Origin: Eublepharis macularius
Taxonomy: Eukaryota > Chordata > Lepidosauria > Squamata > Eublepharidae
Reading direction: 5' to 3'
DNA length: 64,000 bases
Assembly: GCF_028583425.1 (NCBI RefSeq)
Contig: NC_072790.1
Span: 63,512,052-63,576,051, forward strand
Shown here piece after piece: positions 13,201-27,100 of the stretch. The notes below the pieces were generated by a model. That model had not been told where the DNA came from. It did no database searches and was given only the letters and a program-made list of their open reading frames with translations. Every line of letters starts with the position of its first letter. Positions within the stretch are counted from its first letter, which is position 1. Made by a program: the position numbers and the translations under genes.

Positions 13201-16101
13201 GCCCAAACTAATAACAAGCATCCTCTCCACTCTCCTTCCTTTCCCACTTGTGCAGGTCAATGCTAAAAATGCTGCTGTTGGTGGTACTGGTAGGGATGGT
13301 TTTGTAATGATATGAAGAAGGCTGCTGATGAAAATAAACACCATGTTGATAATTTCAGGGCCACGAACAAGCTCTGTTTGTTTGGCATGATTATCTCCAT
13401 CAATTTAATTCTCTGCTTTATTCATTTCAGCAAGTGCATAAACAATCATTGGATGTGTTCAGATGAAACATGTCTTGTGAGGCCCAATTTAATTAATCAG
13501 ATCAACAGTGGAAGCTATGGGTAAGAATCTTGTTTGGCAACATTAATGAGATGTGAATAGCTCCCATTCTACTTATAGGCAAAACATTTGTGTATGACTT
13601 GCACTTGTTAGAGCGTTATGCTTACAGAGAGGTATTATACACCTTATTTGAGATATATGTGTGTTTTCTAACTCGCTTTTGAATTTATCAATCTGTGAAA
13701 TAATTCAGCTTCAAAGAAGAAAAAAGACTGGATACTGATAACTACTTGTTTTTCACTTTCTTTTGTTTTTTCAAGATGAAAAGTATTGGTCTTCTGTAGT
13801 TGGACCTAAAAATGAATGTTTCAATGATTCATGATATAGCTCACTTAGGATATTTCTTCTACCAGATCTTAATCTATGTAGTATGTCCATAAAATAGATG
13901 AAGTTATCTGCTGAAGGACAGAATGTGAGCACTTCTACTATAATTTCCATAGCCCTCATGGTAGCTCAGTACCTTTCTGAAAAGTTGAGATACCAACAAC
14001 AACATCTGGTATTCCATAATTAAAAGAGAGAAAACTAGTATTGCAGCAAAGGTCTATTCTGAGAATGTGTCTTTAAGTGTTCTGCAGAGAACATACAAAA
14101 TATAATGTATCAATATATCTAATTCACAACATGGCAAAATTGGTGGATACTTAAATCTGGAGACTGGAGCCATATCTAGACAAGAAAAAATGTGGAATAC
14201 ACTCCAGGTTTACAGAAAAATCTGAAATGTTAAAAAAATACATTGCAGGTATGACACACACACACACACTTTGACTTAAACAACTTAAATGGCACTAGAG
14301 GCTTTTAAAAGTAGCCTCTAAAAACAAAGTATTTTATTTACCATAGAGGGAAAAGGTCGGCTGAAATCAAGGGTTGAAAATTTCTGAGGTAACTCAATAT
14401 AGATAATTGAAGTAAAATCAGTACATGCACAGACTTAAGGTCTAATGTTACAGACTAATGAGAGTTTCTTAAGATCCTCCCAGTTACTTAAATCTTTGTG
14501 TTGAGGGGCTTTTGTTCCAATGTTTTCCCAAATATTCTAGTACATTTTCTTTAAGTATTCTCTTACTCAGTTTGGTTTCCAGAAGGCTGGTACACTCTTT
14601 CCAGTACCCAAACCTCTTCTCTTAAAACACCAGTACTCGTCTTCAGTTTTTAACTAATCCCTAAAGTCTCCACAAGTAGTTTCTAATCACACCAGACCAG
14701 GGATCTCTTCACTCGTGAGAGCTAACTCTCTGTTTGACTGGGTAGGGAAATCTCTTACTAGAAGATCTATCCCCTTTCTTTGGCCCAAATGGGAGTCTGC
14801 ACCTATTTCCCAAACTTCCTTGCCAGTTTCCCCCCAGTTCTCCTGTCTGTGTTAAACTGCTGTCAGTCAGGGCTGAATCTTGAAACTGTCAGTACTCGAC
14901 TCCTCTCAGCTGGGGCTGAAATCAGACTCCCTTCTCCCCAGCATCCAGTTCAAAAGTCTTTCTCTGTTGAATTCATGCTACCCAATCCTTGGAGTAGCCT
15001 GTCACTCAAGGCTCTCTGTTTCTGTGAAGCATTAATCCTCCACGGTCCTTCAGCTCTTACAGCACTTCTAAGCTTTTAAAAAGTGTAGTCCCTCCCAGCA
15101 GAGTTAACTGGCCCATTGATTGCTTTAAGAAATGAATGCTCTCAGTGGCCATTGCTAGGGAACCACAACAATATTGCCAGCCTTCAAGCCTTGATTTCTG
15201 TCAGTAAAAGGCAGGAGGCCCTTTCCAGAGGTGCTTTGGCATTTGAAGAAGAATTTATTGAGGCCAAGCCAGAAAGCAGCCACCAGGCAACTTGCTGCCA
15301 TGTGACTTACATGACTTACCCAGGTCTGACTACTTGCTACTCTTCAACAGCATCCACCAACAAAGCCAGAGTAGTGGTTAGAGTTTCAGACTAGGATCTG
15401 GAAGACTCAGGTTTGAATTCCCACTTTGCTATGGAAGTCCACTGGCTGATTTTGGGCCAGTCACACACGCTCAGCCTAACCTACCTCACAGGTTTGTTGT
15501 GAGGATAAAATGGAGGCATGGAGAATGATATAAGCTGCTTCAGGTCCTCTTCCAAAGAAAAATGGGATAAAAATGAAGTAAATAAATAATAAATATTGCT
15601 GAAGGGGGGCAGATAAAAAGTGGGTGAGTAGGTGGGTGGGTGGGAAGGAGAGAAGGAAGCAGGGGAAAATACTGGATATGAAGGCTGCCAGGAAGAGAGA
15701 AAGAGGGAATTGTGCGAGGAAAAAGATACAGGGGAAAGCAAGTTCCACCTCCCCCAGTTCTTGCAGCTTTCCCACTGTGCAACTAGGACAGGCTGTGTAC
15801 AACTGGGGCAGAGTTTTCCTGCGGAGAAATTTCTAGGAGAAGGAAGGAAAGCTGAAGATGGGGCAAATAAAGATTGGTTGGCTGGGGAAGAAGAGAACAG
15901 GAAAAGAATGAGGCTATGTGGGCTTTCAAGAAAGGGAAAAAGGACACAGTGGGGGAGAGGGAAATGAGATGCCTCCCAAATCCTTATGGGTCCCCTGCTT
16001 GTATAGAAATAACGTATGGATTTGGACACTGAGGTGGATATCCATGGCTATGATTAAGTTACTCTTATGTAACCTCGCTACATTTACATGCACTGTAATG
16101 G

Positions 16102-16137
<36 letters not shown>

Positions 16138-19100
16138 CAATTCTTGATGGGTCAGATAAGAAATTATACACATTTCAAACATAACAATGAGAAAAGACAC
16201 CTTATTTATATGGACATTAATTTTTAACTGATCCAAATAAGTGAAACTTTGTGAAAACCTCAAATCATATAACAGGCAAACTTTGTGAACTGGAATGAAT
16301 GTAAGAACATTTAAAGTGTGGGACCAGTGCAATAATGACTGGTTTGCTTTATTTTTATATTTGTGAGGCAGATGGAAAGCCAGTAACTACAGCCAGTTTT
16401 GGGGAATGAGCCTGCAGGAAGGTTTCAGCCAGCGTCTTGGCACATTTCCCCCGTCTGCTGCCCTACTGGACATGACACCTGTTGCAGTAGGTTTCCATTT
16501 TTTAAATTGTTGTTTTCCGAAAGCAAATAACTAAGCCTTCCTCAGCTGTAGTCCTAATGCTATGCTTTAAAAACTGACAGCAAGACAGATAAAGAAGCAT
16601 CAAACAAGTTCTTAGTTGTGAAAAGGAAGTGTCTGCCTGACAGATAATTGCTTTCTCAGACAAATGTTTGTAACGGTGGTCATGACTTCCTGTTTCTTTT
16701 AAGGAATAAAAGTGATCCTTTGAAATCTTCTATGTTATTTATCACACTCTGACCATGACTGATGTTTCATTTTCTTTGGGAAGCCCAGTTCCAGTACATT
16801 ACTCAGAGATCTGTGCATGCCAAACATCTTTAAAAGAAGCCTAATAGAGTTTCCTTTTGGGCTTAGGTTTGTTTGACATATATTGCATAAAATCTTTCCC
16901 TGCTCAGGCTCAGGTCTTAGTGGGAAGTCACTGAAACTCTTCTACACCTGCCCCAGTGGTACACTGGTGAAAAGGAGGTCAATGCACACCTCACATATTC
17001 CAACTCAACTCTCGCCACCCCTCCATTTGGTCAAGGAATACAAATTCAGGCAGCATTTGGAGACAGCAGTAAATTATAGTGGCCATTTCACACGTCTTTA
17101 CATAGCACAAAACTCATGGAATGAGGGCGTCTTCATGGTGCGATTTCTGATATCATTGCACTATGAAAATGGAATTGCGGAGTGATGATGTCAGAAATTG
17201 TGCCATGAAAACGGCCTCATTGTATGAGTTTTATGCCATGTAAAGACGTGTGAAAATGATCCATGTGACTGAACTCAAGGCTGGGCAGGGATATGAGAGG
17301 TGTTCACATGCTTATTCCCCACAGTGGTCTGGTATGCTGCACCCAGTCAGCGAACTGGGGCTATGCCCTCTCAGGGTTCCTCTGCTTGTGGGAGTGGTGA
17401 AACCCACTCAAGGAAGGATCGTGCTCTGTATCACTCTCTAAAAAGAAACAAGATGTTTTCTCTTTGCTTTTTGAAGGGTAACTTGATGACAGAAATGGAT
17501 TTCCCTGAACATTTTGTTGCCTGGCATGAATGGCCAGGGTGGATTCATGACCCTCTAGATCAAAGGAACTGTGCGGCGTCCTGGGCTTTTTCAACTGCAA
17601 GTAATTTGTCGCTTTTGTTACCTTCCTTGCTTGTCTGAAAGAGGCTGGCTGTGTTGGTCTTACAAACCCTTCAGTTCAGAGTTAACTTCTTGCTGCAAAT
17701 TTTTAGAATGATTATATACTATGAACTGTCTCAAAGGATTCACTCTTTTGTCATGTAATATACTTTGGAAGGTCCCCCCCCCATGGATTTTTAAAAAATC
17801 CAATTATTTCCTACCATTTTGTCTAGGGTCCCTTAAAGAGAGAATAGTAAGATGAATTACAGGGCCCCTTGTGCACAGTGAGGATCAAATGGAGCCACAA
17901 TGCATTTGTTCTTCCCCGTGGAGAGGACAGTGCAGACGTCCCATTCAAACAGGAGTACAGTAGAATAAATGCTATAGAGGTCCTTCTTGTTTTCTCTGAA
18001 CATACAAATACCCCAGGCAATGTCGTACTCTTATTATTTTCAGAAACCCGCATTTTGGTCTAGATTATTTCAATTTATTTATTAATTGAAATATTAACAC
18101 TTTACCTTGTTAGCAGTCATACTGCTCCCTCATGTTGAAAAGGGAAGTTTATGGGTATGGAATATCATAAACCCCTTCCTTATATGCCATGAGCACATGG
18201 CACTGCCTAGCAAGGCAGAACAGTTCCCAGCCCGGCTGGAGCTGGAAAATTACCAGAATGTGAGTCATGGGTGGTCTGGCTAGTTGATGCTCCAGAGAGT
18301 GATACATACCTGGAACAAAGAGGTCTCACAAGAGCTCCTGGCCCACCTTTAATCTCTTCCTCGGCCCACCTTTCCTAATCAGAGCTATTCAGTGAGCCTG
18401 ATGGCTTTCCCCATCTAGCAATTGCTGGGTCATCAAACCCCATCCATACCTTTTGTCTACCACAGGTAGAGCCATCAAGCCTCTCCTAACTTATTGTCCC
18501 AACCTCCAGACAAGTTATCAAGCCATTGTTTTTGAGGCAAGATGTCAGTTTTGCCCCAGGACAAGTTTTGCCTTATAATTAGACTCCCCCAGCCACCCTC
18601 AAGTTCACTTGAGCCCTCTCTTCTCTCCCTGAAATGCTGGTTGCTCAAGCAGCGGTTCCCACGGACCTCTGCTTCTCTTCAGGACTGATAAATAACAACA
18701 ACGACATTCGACTTACATACCACTCTTCAGGACAACTTAATGCCACATTCAGAGCAGTTTACAGTGTGTGTTATTATTATCCTCACAACCCTGTGGGTGG
18801 GGCTGAGAGAGCTCATCACCCAACTCCCAACTCCTCTCTCCCACTTTCCTCTCTGTTTTCTAGTTAGCTCTGGGTATAAGCTGTGTGTGTTTTTCTGTAT
18901 GCTTGACTTTTACCTCACTGTTAATAAAGAAGTATTTTCTGTAGAACACCTGCCTACTCATCTGAGAGTTCTCTAAGGGAACAATCCTAGTATACATTGG
19001 TGGAGATCCCAGTTTCCCCTTCTCACTGCATCTCCTTGTATACTAATTCCCTCAACTCACAAGGAGACAACCCCCATTTGGGTAACAACTTTTTCTCTTT

Positions 19101-21102
19101 CACTCCACCCTCCAAGATATAAGGACAGATGGACTCACATTCTAGCTGCATCTGAAGAAGTGAGCTGTGGCTCATGAAAGTTCATACCCTACCACTAATT
19201 TTGTTAGTCTTATAAGTGCTACTGGACTCTTGCTACAGACAGACTAACATGGCTACCCATCTTAGCCTTTCCTCTTGGCATCAAGTAATAATTAAACTGT
19301 TACAAATTAAAACCAAGTAAAAGAAGTCTCTGGATACCTCCACTCCTCCACCTCCCTGAAATAAGATGCCTGCTGTACAAAGCCCATCAAAATCCCTGGC
19401 AAACAAACAAGCCCAAGGCTTAGACCAAATGATTAATGCCAAGCTTATTTTGATAATGTAGCAGTTTGGGCTAGAAGGGCTGCTGTGGGAGATATCCTTC
19501 TGCCTCCCAGTCAAAAACACCAGCTAGCGGAATATCAAAGGACCAACAGCTCCTGGAAACCTGCCTCCCTCTTCCTTCTTTCCTTTCTTTATTTAAAAAA
19601 AAAATCATTTGCTGCCACAATCAGTTGCCTTGTAGCTACATAGGCAAGGGGAACAACATTCTCATCCCCCATTACCCGGTGGAGAATGATATGTTGCCAG
19701 ATGGTGCTCCATCCCTCCTAGCAAAGAAGAAGGCTGCTTTTTCTCTTTTTAATTTAAAATGTTAATGCTTGTATAAACTACTCTTTTTGAGGGGCCAAGA
19801 TATTAAACACAGGGCCAAACTACAAGTGACAAATGACACAGGTTGGACACTTGTCAGCTTCTCTCAAGTTTTGATGGAAAATGTAGGCAACTTGGCGGAA
19901 TGTTGGACAAGTGACAGTTGAAAAGTCCATTGGACAGCAGTTGGAGAGCCAAGCTGCAAGACCAGGATGCCTACATTTCCCATCAAAATTTGAGGGAAGC
20001 TGACAAGTATCTAACCTGTGTCATTCGTCACTTGTAGCTTGGCCCATAGAAAAGTTTTCAAGATATGAAAATGCAGGCATTTGGCAGGGGATATGCTATA
20101 GGCAAGAATATCAGACCAGAAAGTCCCATTATTATCCCCATTTTTATCCTTCCCTTCTTCAGCATGGAACTTAAGGCTGTTCCATTCATACATTGGTCTT
20201 ATTGTATCTTTATTTCTCATAAAATAGGTGTTGCTGCAGATCGAATGGCAATTCATTCCAAAGGCCGTTTCACAGACAACCTCTCCCCTCAAAATTTGAT
20301 CTCTTGTGACACCAGGAATCAATATGGATGTAAAGGAGGCAGCCTAAATGGCGCTTGGTCTTACCTAAAAAATTATGGGTACATATCTATATTTATATAT
20401 TAATTACAATAATTTTTCAAGTTAACGTAATGCAAACACCTGGAAGCAAGATTAAATTTAATTTAAGTAAGAATAAAAACATGGTAAGCTGTTACCTAAA
20501 TGAAGGTATATAAAACTGGTACTAGCAAAGAAATGGCAGCAGTGTAAAACTGATAGAATGAAATAATGGCATTTAATATCTATTGTAGATACTATATGCT
20601 AATGATACTTGCATTCTCCTCATATATAACATAGATTGTAGTATTTGTATGATACAGACTTGGGTTCATCAATGGACTCATTGGTGATATAAAAGTCACT
20701 CTCTTGGCCGTAGGGCCAAAAGAGGAGCAATGAATATCATGGATCAATATTGACCTGTAAAAGGTGAAGTGCATGCACACTCACTCCCAATTTGGATCAT
20801 CGTGACCACATGAGAGGGAATTTAGCTCTTCAACCACCATTTAGTTTGTTAATCAAAGCTGGGCTTCCCATACTGCTGTTATAATTTTACATGTCCTTGA
20901 AATGCCTTTTCCTTAAAAAAAACCTAGGAACAGTGCAGTGAACCCAGTTCTCATAAATGCAACTCGGAGGTAATTGAAGAATTAAATCTCTCCTCTTCCT
21001 ACCTAGCTCCAAACAAAATCATGGCTGTGCAAGCAAGCAGATTTACCTTTTAGGGTAATGACATCTGTGAACTTTGGTTCATCTGTAAAGTGAATGACGG
21101 TC

Positions 21103-21179
<77 letters not shown>

Positions 21180-24100
21180 CCCTTGTGATGCTGTGAAAGT
21201 AAATGATATAGTGTGATACTTTGAGTTCAAGCTTGATGAAATGTCTTGATAGAAGACCATTTTTTTACTTCTTCCATTAATATGTGATTCCTAATTTAGC
21301 AGAAGGAAACCAGAGAATTTTTACTGATAAAATGATAGAAATATGCCTTAGGGCCTGTTATAGTCATCAGGTCTGGACTTTCTAATAACTGGCAGAACAA
21401 AATTTGAAACTAGTTTGGATGGAATTAAATTTGAAATTTGGTTAGTATTGCTAGGTTTTCTCAGGGCTGAATGATGTTCGCTAGATGTCAGGCAATCGAT
21501 CCTGCCTTCACCCCAGCATTATACATCTCTTTTGCCAGTGGAAAAGCTGTAGGATCTGCTGTCCAATTTTTCTGCACACAAACTAGTACAAAAAACCTGA
21601 ACTCATGAAGTCAAACTATTGGTCTATCACACGAAGCCAAACTACTGAACTATCACGCTCAGCTACTCTCACCAGCACATCTCAGGCAGAGGTCTTTCAC
21701 ATCATTCAGCACTTGATCCTTTTAACTAGAGATGCTAGGATCAAACCTGAGACTTTCTGCATATGAAGTAGATTTGCTGCAAACCTGCAACTGAGTCACA
21801 GCCCCTTCCCATGTCTAAACAAGGTAGAAATTTCTGCTGTTTTCAGAGTCTCTCTTATGACACAACCATGATCTAAAATCAGTCCACCAACCATCAAGTG
21901 TACTTCTGCATTAGGGCTGCATTCAAATGTTACGCTGAGCTGCAGTTAAACTCCACTTTGCAGTGATGAACACAAGCACAGCTTGTTTCTCATCACCATA
22001 TGGCTCCATTCCACCCTGTTATGTGTGAAAGTGTTTTAAGAAAACTGAGGGCGAAGCTACAAGTGACGAATGACACTTGAACGGCAAGTGTATTTCTCCC
22101 TGTTCACTTGCGCTCCACTCAATCCACTTGCCGTTCAAGTGTCATTCATCACTTGTAGCTTGGCCCTCCGTCTTTCCATTGGACCTAAATGAAGGTAATA
22201 AATATTGAGATTTCAGCTCATAGTAACAGCTTTATTGCAGACCAGGAACAGACAGACTTAAGACAGGCTCAACAGGAGCCAACTATATACACACAAGCCA
22301 TGCCCATTTTCAAGCAACAACGAACAGACACACGTAACTAGAATCCTTAGTTTACATTAACTATAAACAAAGTAATATTTACAGTACAGTGATTGGTCTT
22401 TATTATATAGCACCAATAGTAACAAAGACTTCAGGAGCCTTAGCTCGGACAGAAGCTAAGTCAATACATAACAGAAGGTACCTAGGCAAACTGGAGTTTG
22501 CTTATTCCTGGCTCCGCTGGGACTTAAACTCTAGTTTTGTTTTGGACATTGTGGACAACAGGAGTCTGAAAGTTGGAAACCTTCTATTATACTCCACATG
22601 CAAAGGGAGGAAGGAGGTGCTTGCTGAGAGCGTGGGCAGGACTAATAAGCTGTGTCTGTTGTGGCAAACTGGAATTTAGTTGCAGCTGGATTGTGACATA
22701 TGAGTGCACGCTAAAATCTTTTTTCAAATCCACATGAAACTCATATTCCTTCTGTAATGAGGATATCTGTTAGGCTTCTTTCTCTGTCCCTATTCACCTA
22801 TCAACTCCCTTCACCCAGAAGCAAAATAATCCTTCTTTAAGAGTGAAATAGGCAGGGAAGGCAGCATAGTATAGCCCAGTCTCATCAGATCTTGGAAGTT
22901 ACGCAGGGTCAGTACTTGGATGGAAGACCATCAAGGAAGACTCTGCAGAGGAATATGCTGGCAAACCACCTCTGCTTCTCACTTGCCTCGAAAGCCCCTT
23001 GCTGGGGTCACCGTAAGACAGTTGTATCTTGATTGCACTTTACACACAAGAGTGAAATAATTCCATAAAGTATAGATATATTGTTAGGATGCTTACAAGA
23101 ATATGGAATGCGGATTTGTATCAGCAAATCTGGTGGATTATTTGAGAAACAATATGCCGCAGCATTTTTTACCAACATTTTTTATCAATGCAATCTTACG
23201 ATAGTGACAAGACCTCATCATACTGGTAATTATCTGTGATGACCTGCCAAGTAATGGTTAAAGAAAATTAAAACTAATTTTCCAAAAAGATTTTTGCTTA
23301 TTTGTGAATTGTTGTTCAAATAGTTTGTTTTCAAAGGTAATTATATTTGTCATTACCCCAGTATGATAAATGTGGGGATAGATTTTGAGCCAGTGAGCAA
23401 CTAATATCTTGGTTCATTTAATGAGGCTCATAAAAATGAAAATATATTATATTTGTAACAAATTTGGAATGCAGAGTGCGAGAATGAACATGAAGACAGA
23501 AATACTACAGTAATCCTTTAATCTTATTTATCTGCCTGCTGATGGAGCTGGCCTGATCCCAGCAGTCCAAAAAATCAGTAACACAGTAGGGTGGGTGGGG
23601 CCAGCTACAATTGATAGAGCGCACTTCAATTTGATAGTGTAAGAGTACTGCTCTGCACTGATGATGCCTAAAGTCCCAGGTGCTTCCAGTACAAACACAA
23701 AAAGAGATGTACACAAGGAACTGTACACAAGTGAGTTGCTGGATACTGAGATGTGGAGGGCTCTCGGTTCAGAGGACTAAGCCTGTCACATCACAGTGTG
23801 TGCAGTGCATTAACAATGCACTGAACATGGAAGAGCACATGGCTTCTAATAAGAGCACCACATATTCATTGATCACATGCCTCTTGGTTGAATGTTAGCA
23901 TTACAGTGGGCTCGGGTCACTGAAGACATTTGCATAAATTTCTGTCTAAGCAGACAACTTTGTAACAGTCAGTGGAATGGGAGGTCCCTGGATCCCTCTC
24001 ATAATGGCATAATGAGAATAATAGACTCTTCACTAATTATCTTATTGAACACAGTTTTTGTTTCTTGGATAAGACTAATAATTGAGGCAACAACCCCACT

Positions 24101-27100
24101 GCCCATTTAACACAAAGGGATCCTTCAGCACTGGTGACTTGTGGACTAAAAATATAGGTAGTGTTGGATAAAAATAGGCAAATGACCTCCAGACTGATCT
24201 GAAATGGCCACTATCTAATAATCACCTTTGCAATGTCAAGAATTCATGTCAATTTAAAACAATCTTTTAAAACAATTTATTTTATCGAAATAGGCTGGTG
24301 TCTCATGCATGCTACCCCTTATTCTGGAGCCACCATCCCCACAATACTTGTGCCATTTCAAGTATAGTTGAAACAGATGGGGAAAGACGTGCTACACATC
24401 CGTGTCCAAATAATGTGGAACCATCCAATCGCCTTTATCAATGCAGTTTTCCATACAGGATCTCCTCGAGGGTAAGTGCAAAATGCAGGTTGGGGTTTCC
24501 AGATCCATCCATTTATCTTCTCTGTCATTTTATCACATCCTGGTTGCTTTGCTGTTTCATTCTGCCTAAGGCAGGACATCTTATAAAATTATAAGATAAA
24601 ATCTTATAATTATAAAATTTTATAATTATAAAATTATATAATTATAAAATTATATAAAATCATAAAATTTTATAATTATAAGAGAAAATATAAGATAATT
24701 ACAATTTTTTTTCAGAAGAATAGATGAATTGTTTGGCTTTGAATACCAAACTGGGAGCCTTTCTATACTGCGCTTCCCAATGAACTCCTGATCTCTTAGA
24801 GCCAGAATATGCTCCTTCTTTTATTTTATTTATTTATTTATTTAATTTTATTTATTCGATTTTTAGTCTGCCTTCCCCACCAGGTGGGCTCATGGTGGAG
24901 TACAACATTTCAATTTACATAAATAACAGTTTAAAACAGATAAAACATTATACAAATAACATTAAAACAACTTTGTATAATAAATATACAATACAGCTTC
25001 TCTTCAGATGGCGACAATAAAATACTACATTTCAGGGCCTAGCTCATATATAGGCTCATATATAAGGTGGTGGACAGATCTTTAGTGTGGCCAGTGGGGG
25101 CCCAACCTAGCCTCCACCATATGCCTGACGGAACATCTCTGTCTTACAGGTCACCCAGCTGGCTTCAAATGGAGAAGTGAGGAATCAAACCCAGTTCTCC
25201 AAATTAGAGTCCCGTGCTCTTAACCACTGCACCAAACTGGCTCTCTTTCCCATTCTGCTGCTCTGATGCATTTTTGTGTGTGTGACATTGATGTGAAGCA
25301 GCTAGTATGCCTCATCCTGATTTGCTAATTCAGTCTTAAAAATCAAACCATTTATATAATGGTGAAATGTTAACATACTGTAATATTATTGCACCTAATA
25401 TATTGTGAAATGTTCAGCGCAGAAAAATGTACGTCAAAAGAAAATAAAAGAATGTTTCCTTTTTATCATCGTTAGGAGGCCAGCATAATGGAAGAAATCA
25501 AGGAAAACGGGCCAGTGCAAGGTAAGGGGTGGGGGTGGGGAATTGACATTATTGTCCCCTCTTCACAGAAAATTCTACACAGATTTTTCCTGCTTTTTAT
25601 CTCCCCTTGCCATCAAATAAACGATTGGCTCAAGTTTCCCTCAGAGTCTTGATTATATCTGCTCTGTTCTTATCTTCCCCAGAACAATGGAAAGTGTCCA
25701 TGCTATTTAGGATTTCTATTCGCACATGTATACATCTGATGGACCAGCTAATGCTGTTATATATCCCTTACAAATAGTACCTTCACTGGTGCCTGAACTC
25801 CATTTCTTCAACTTCTATGCTTCAGCATTCTTGTAGCCATGTTTCTTCCTTATGGTAGTCTTGGATCAGAGTTTTATTTTTTCCCAAGATGAAACATTAT
25901 CACTTTGACCCTTCTGTCTCCTCAAGTGGGTAAAAAGCAGCTCCAGGGGATATTCATTTATGAACTTATTATTTAATGTACTCAGAAACCATGTCTCCGA
26001 ACATTCAGCTGAGTTTCCAAATAAAAATTACATAAGGAAATAAAAGTAATGTAATTTTTTAAAAAAAAGAACCCAGCAACATAGAACAGAAGAAGACAAC
26101 AGAATAAGACAACATTCATATTTATTCCAATTCTTCCTCAGCTTTTACTCTAATCAGTGGCTGACATCTCCTATTGCCCCTAGCTGCTTCATAAACCAGG
26201 GAACTGAATGGGCTCTGCAAGAAGTTATAGGTGACTAGAGTAACCAGGTCAACCATTCTAGTGAGTCATGTTGAAGTTCCACAGACTGACCGGGCTTTCA
26301 ACATCTGAAACTAAGGATTATGAGGCACAATAGTTAACTCTCCCATGCGGTGGCTAGTCTGAATCCTCCCCCTTTCCCCCATAGCTACTAGTAACAAATA
26401 AACCTGCATTGGAGATCCATTCACTGACTGGCTAACTTGACTATGGCTCAGTTCAGATGTTCCATCATTTAATTAAATCACCTATGGTTAGTGTGATTCT
26501 CTGATGCAAAACTTGCAATCCCATGGTTAGATAGGGTGCATCAGACTAAGATCTGAAGCCAGGATCTGAAGTTGGGTTTGTATGATGTTTGAAAGCATCC
26601 ATCCTGGCTTGTTATTTCGCAACTTCCTCTCCAGTTTAAGAAAATGAACATTTGTTGAGGCAAACCAGGATTTAATGGATTGTCTATGTCCATAGTTAAA
26701 ATAAGCTATGGCTTTGTTAGAAATATTTGGGTAATGGAAATGCATGATAAGGTATACGAGAAATAACAACAAAGAGTAAAAAGTAAAGTAACTCAGAGCC
26801 AAACTAGATGTAATGAGGTTTGTGATTGGATCCCCATCCATATAGTTTCATGTTAAAGCAGCTGTCATGATGATCCCTAACTTGAGCCATGGTCATGGGG
26901 GGTGGGGACAGGTTATTGACTAGTGATATGAATTTTGGGTTTTATATTGTAATTATCTTGGGTTATAAACAATAACCTTGAACTGAATTTTTTGCTTCTG
27001 CTTAGCACTAGTGATAACAATTTGCATTAATTTAGTATTACTGAAGTTTAATGCTTTACTCATGATACATAGGTTTGAGGGGCTGCTAACCAGTCTTCTA

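Larger units (their letters stand above)
9000..13430 (+). other. TINAG: TINAG intron 2 (4.4 kb)
   Basis: Phase-2 intron. From 9000 to 10002 I see no recognised repeat or gene. Most of the rest is two long hAT-like non-autonomous elements (10003-11135 and 11457-12982), listed separately. Confidence 0.8.
13521..16371 (+). other. TINAG: TINAG intron 3 (2.9 kb)
   Basis: Phase-2 intron. It contains a (CA)7-like run near 14257, a Sauria-type SINE (15363-15596) and a (GA)n microsatellite (16108-16136). I see no gene in 13540-15360; the stretch 14440-15110 may be an old repeat, but no ends could be defined. Confidence 0.7.
17601..20227 (+). other. TINAG: TINAG intron 5 (2.6 kb)
   Basis: Phase-1 intron with dispersed repeats at 18690-18830 and 19140-19262 and a foldback MITE at 19809-20046. 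Nothing is recognised in 17640-18680. Confidence 0.75.
20379..24293 (+). other. TINAG: TINAG intron 6 (3.9 kb)
   Basis: Phase-2 intron containing (CT)35, a short foldback MITE, a possible antisense LTR and a 5S-derived SINE, listed separately. The stretches 20400-21100, 21180-22040 and 23060-24290 show nothing I can name. Confidence 0.75.
24472..25475 (+). other. TINAG: TINAG intron 7 (1.0 kb)
   Basis: Phase-0 intron. It is nearly all repeat: an AT-rich palindromic tract (24582-24705) and an antisense LINE-tail/SINE composite (24815-25247). Confidence 0.8.

Noticed and set aside
15481..16029. 182-codon - strand frame
   Set aside because: Antisense of a SINE and purine-rich low-complexity DNA; composition explains the open frame.
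16487..17492. Alternative exon 4/exon 5 junction (donor after 16490, acceptor at 17491-17492)
   Set aside because: In phase, but it needs weaker sites and gives a shorter linker; the chosen pair restores the length expected for TINAG and uses a strong pyrimidine tract.
22870..22930. Possible 5S rRNA gene
   Set aside because: Only the 5' half resembles 5S and it is followed by a SINE body; a 5S-derived SINE explains it.
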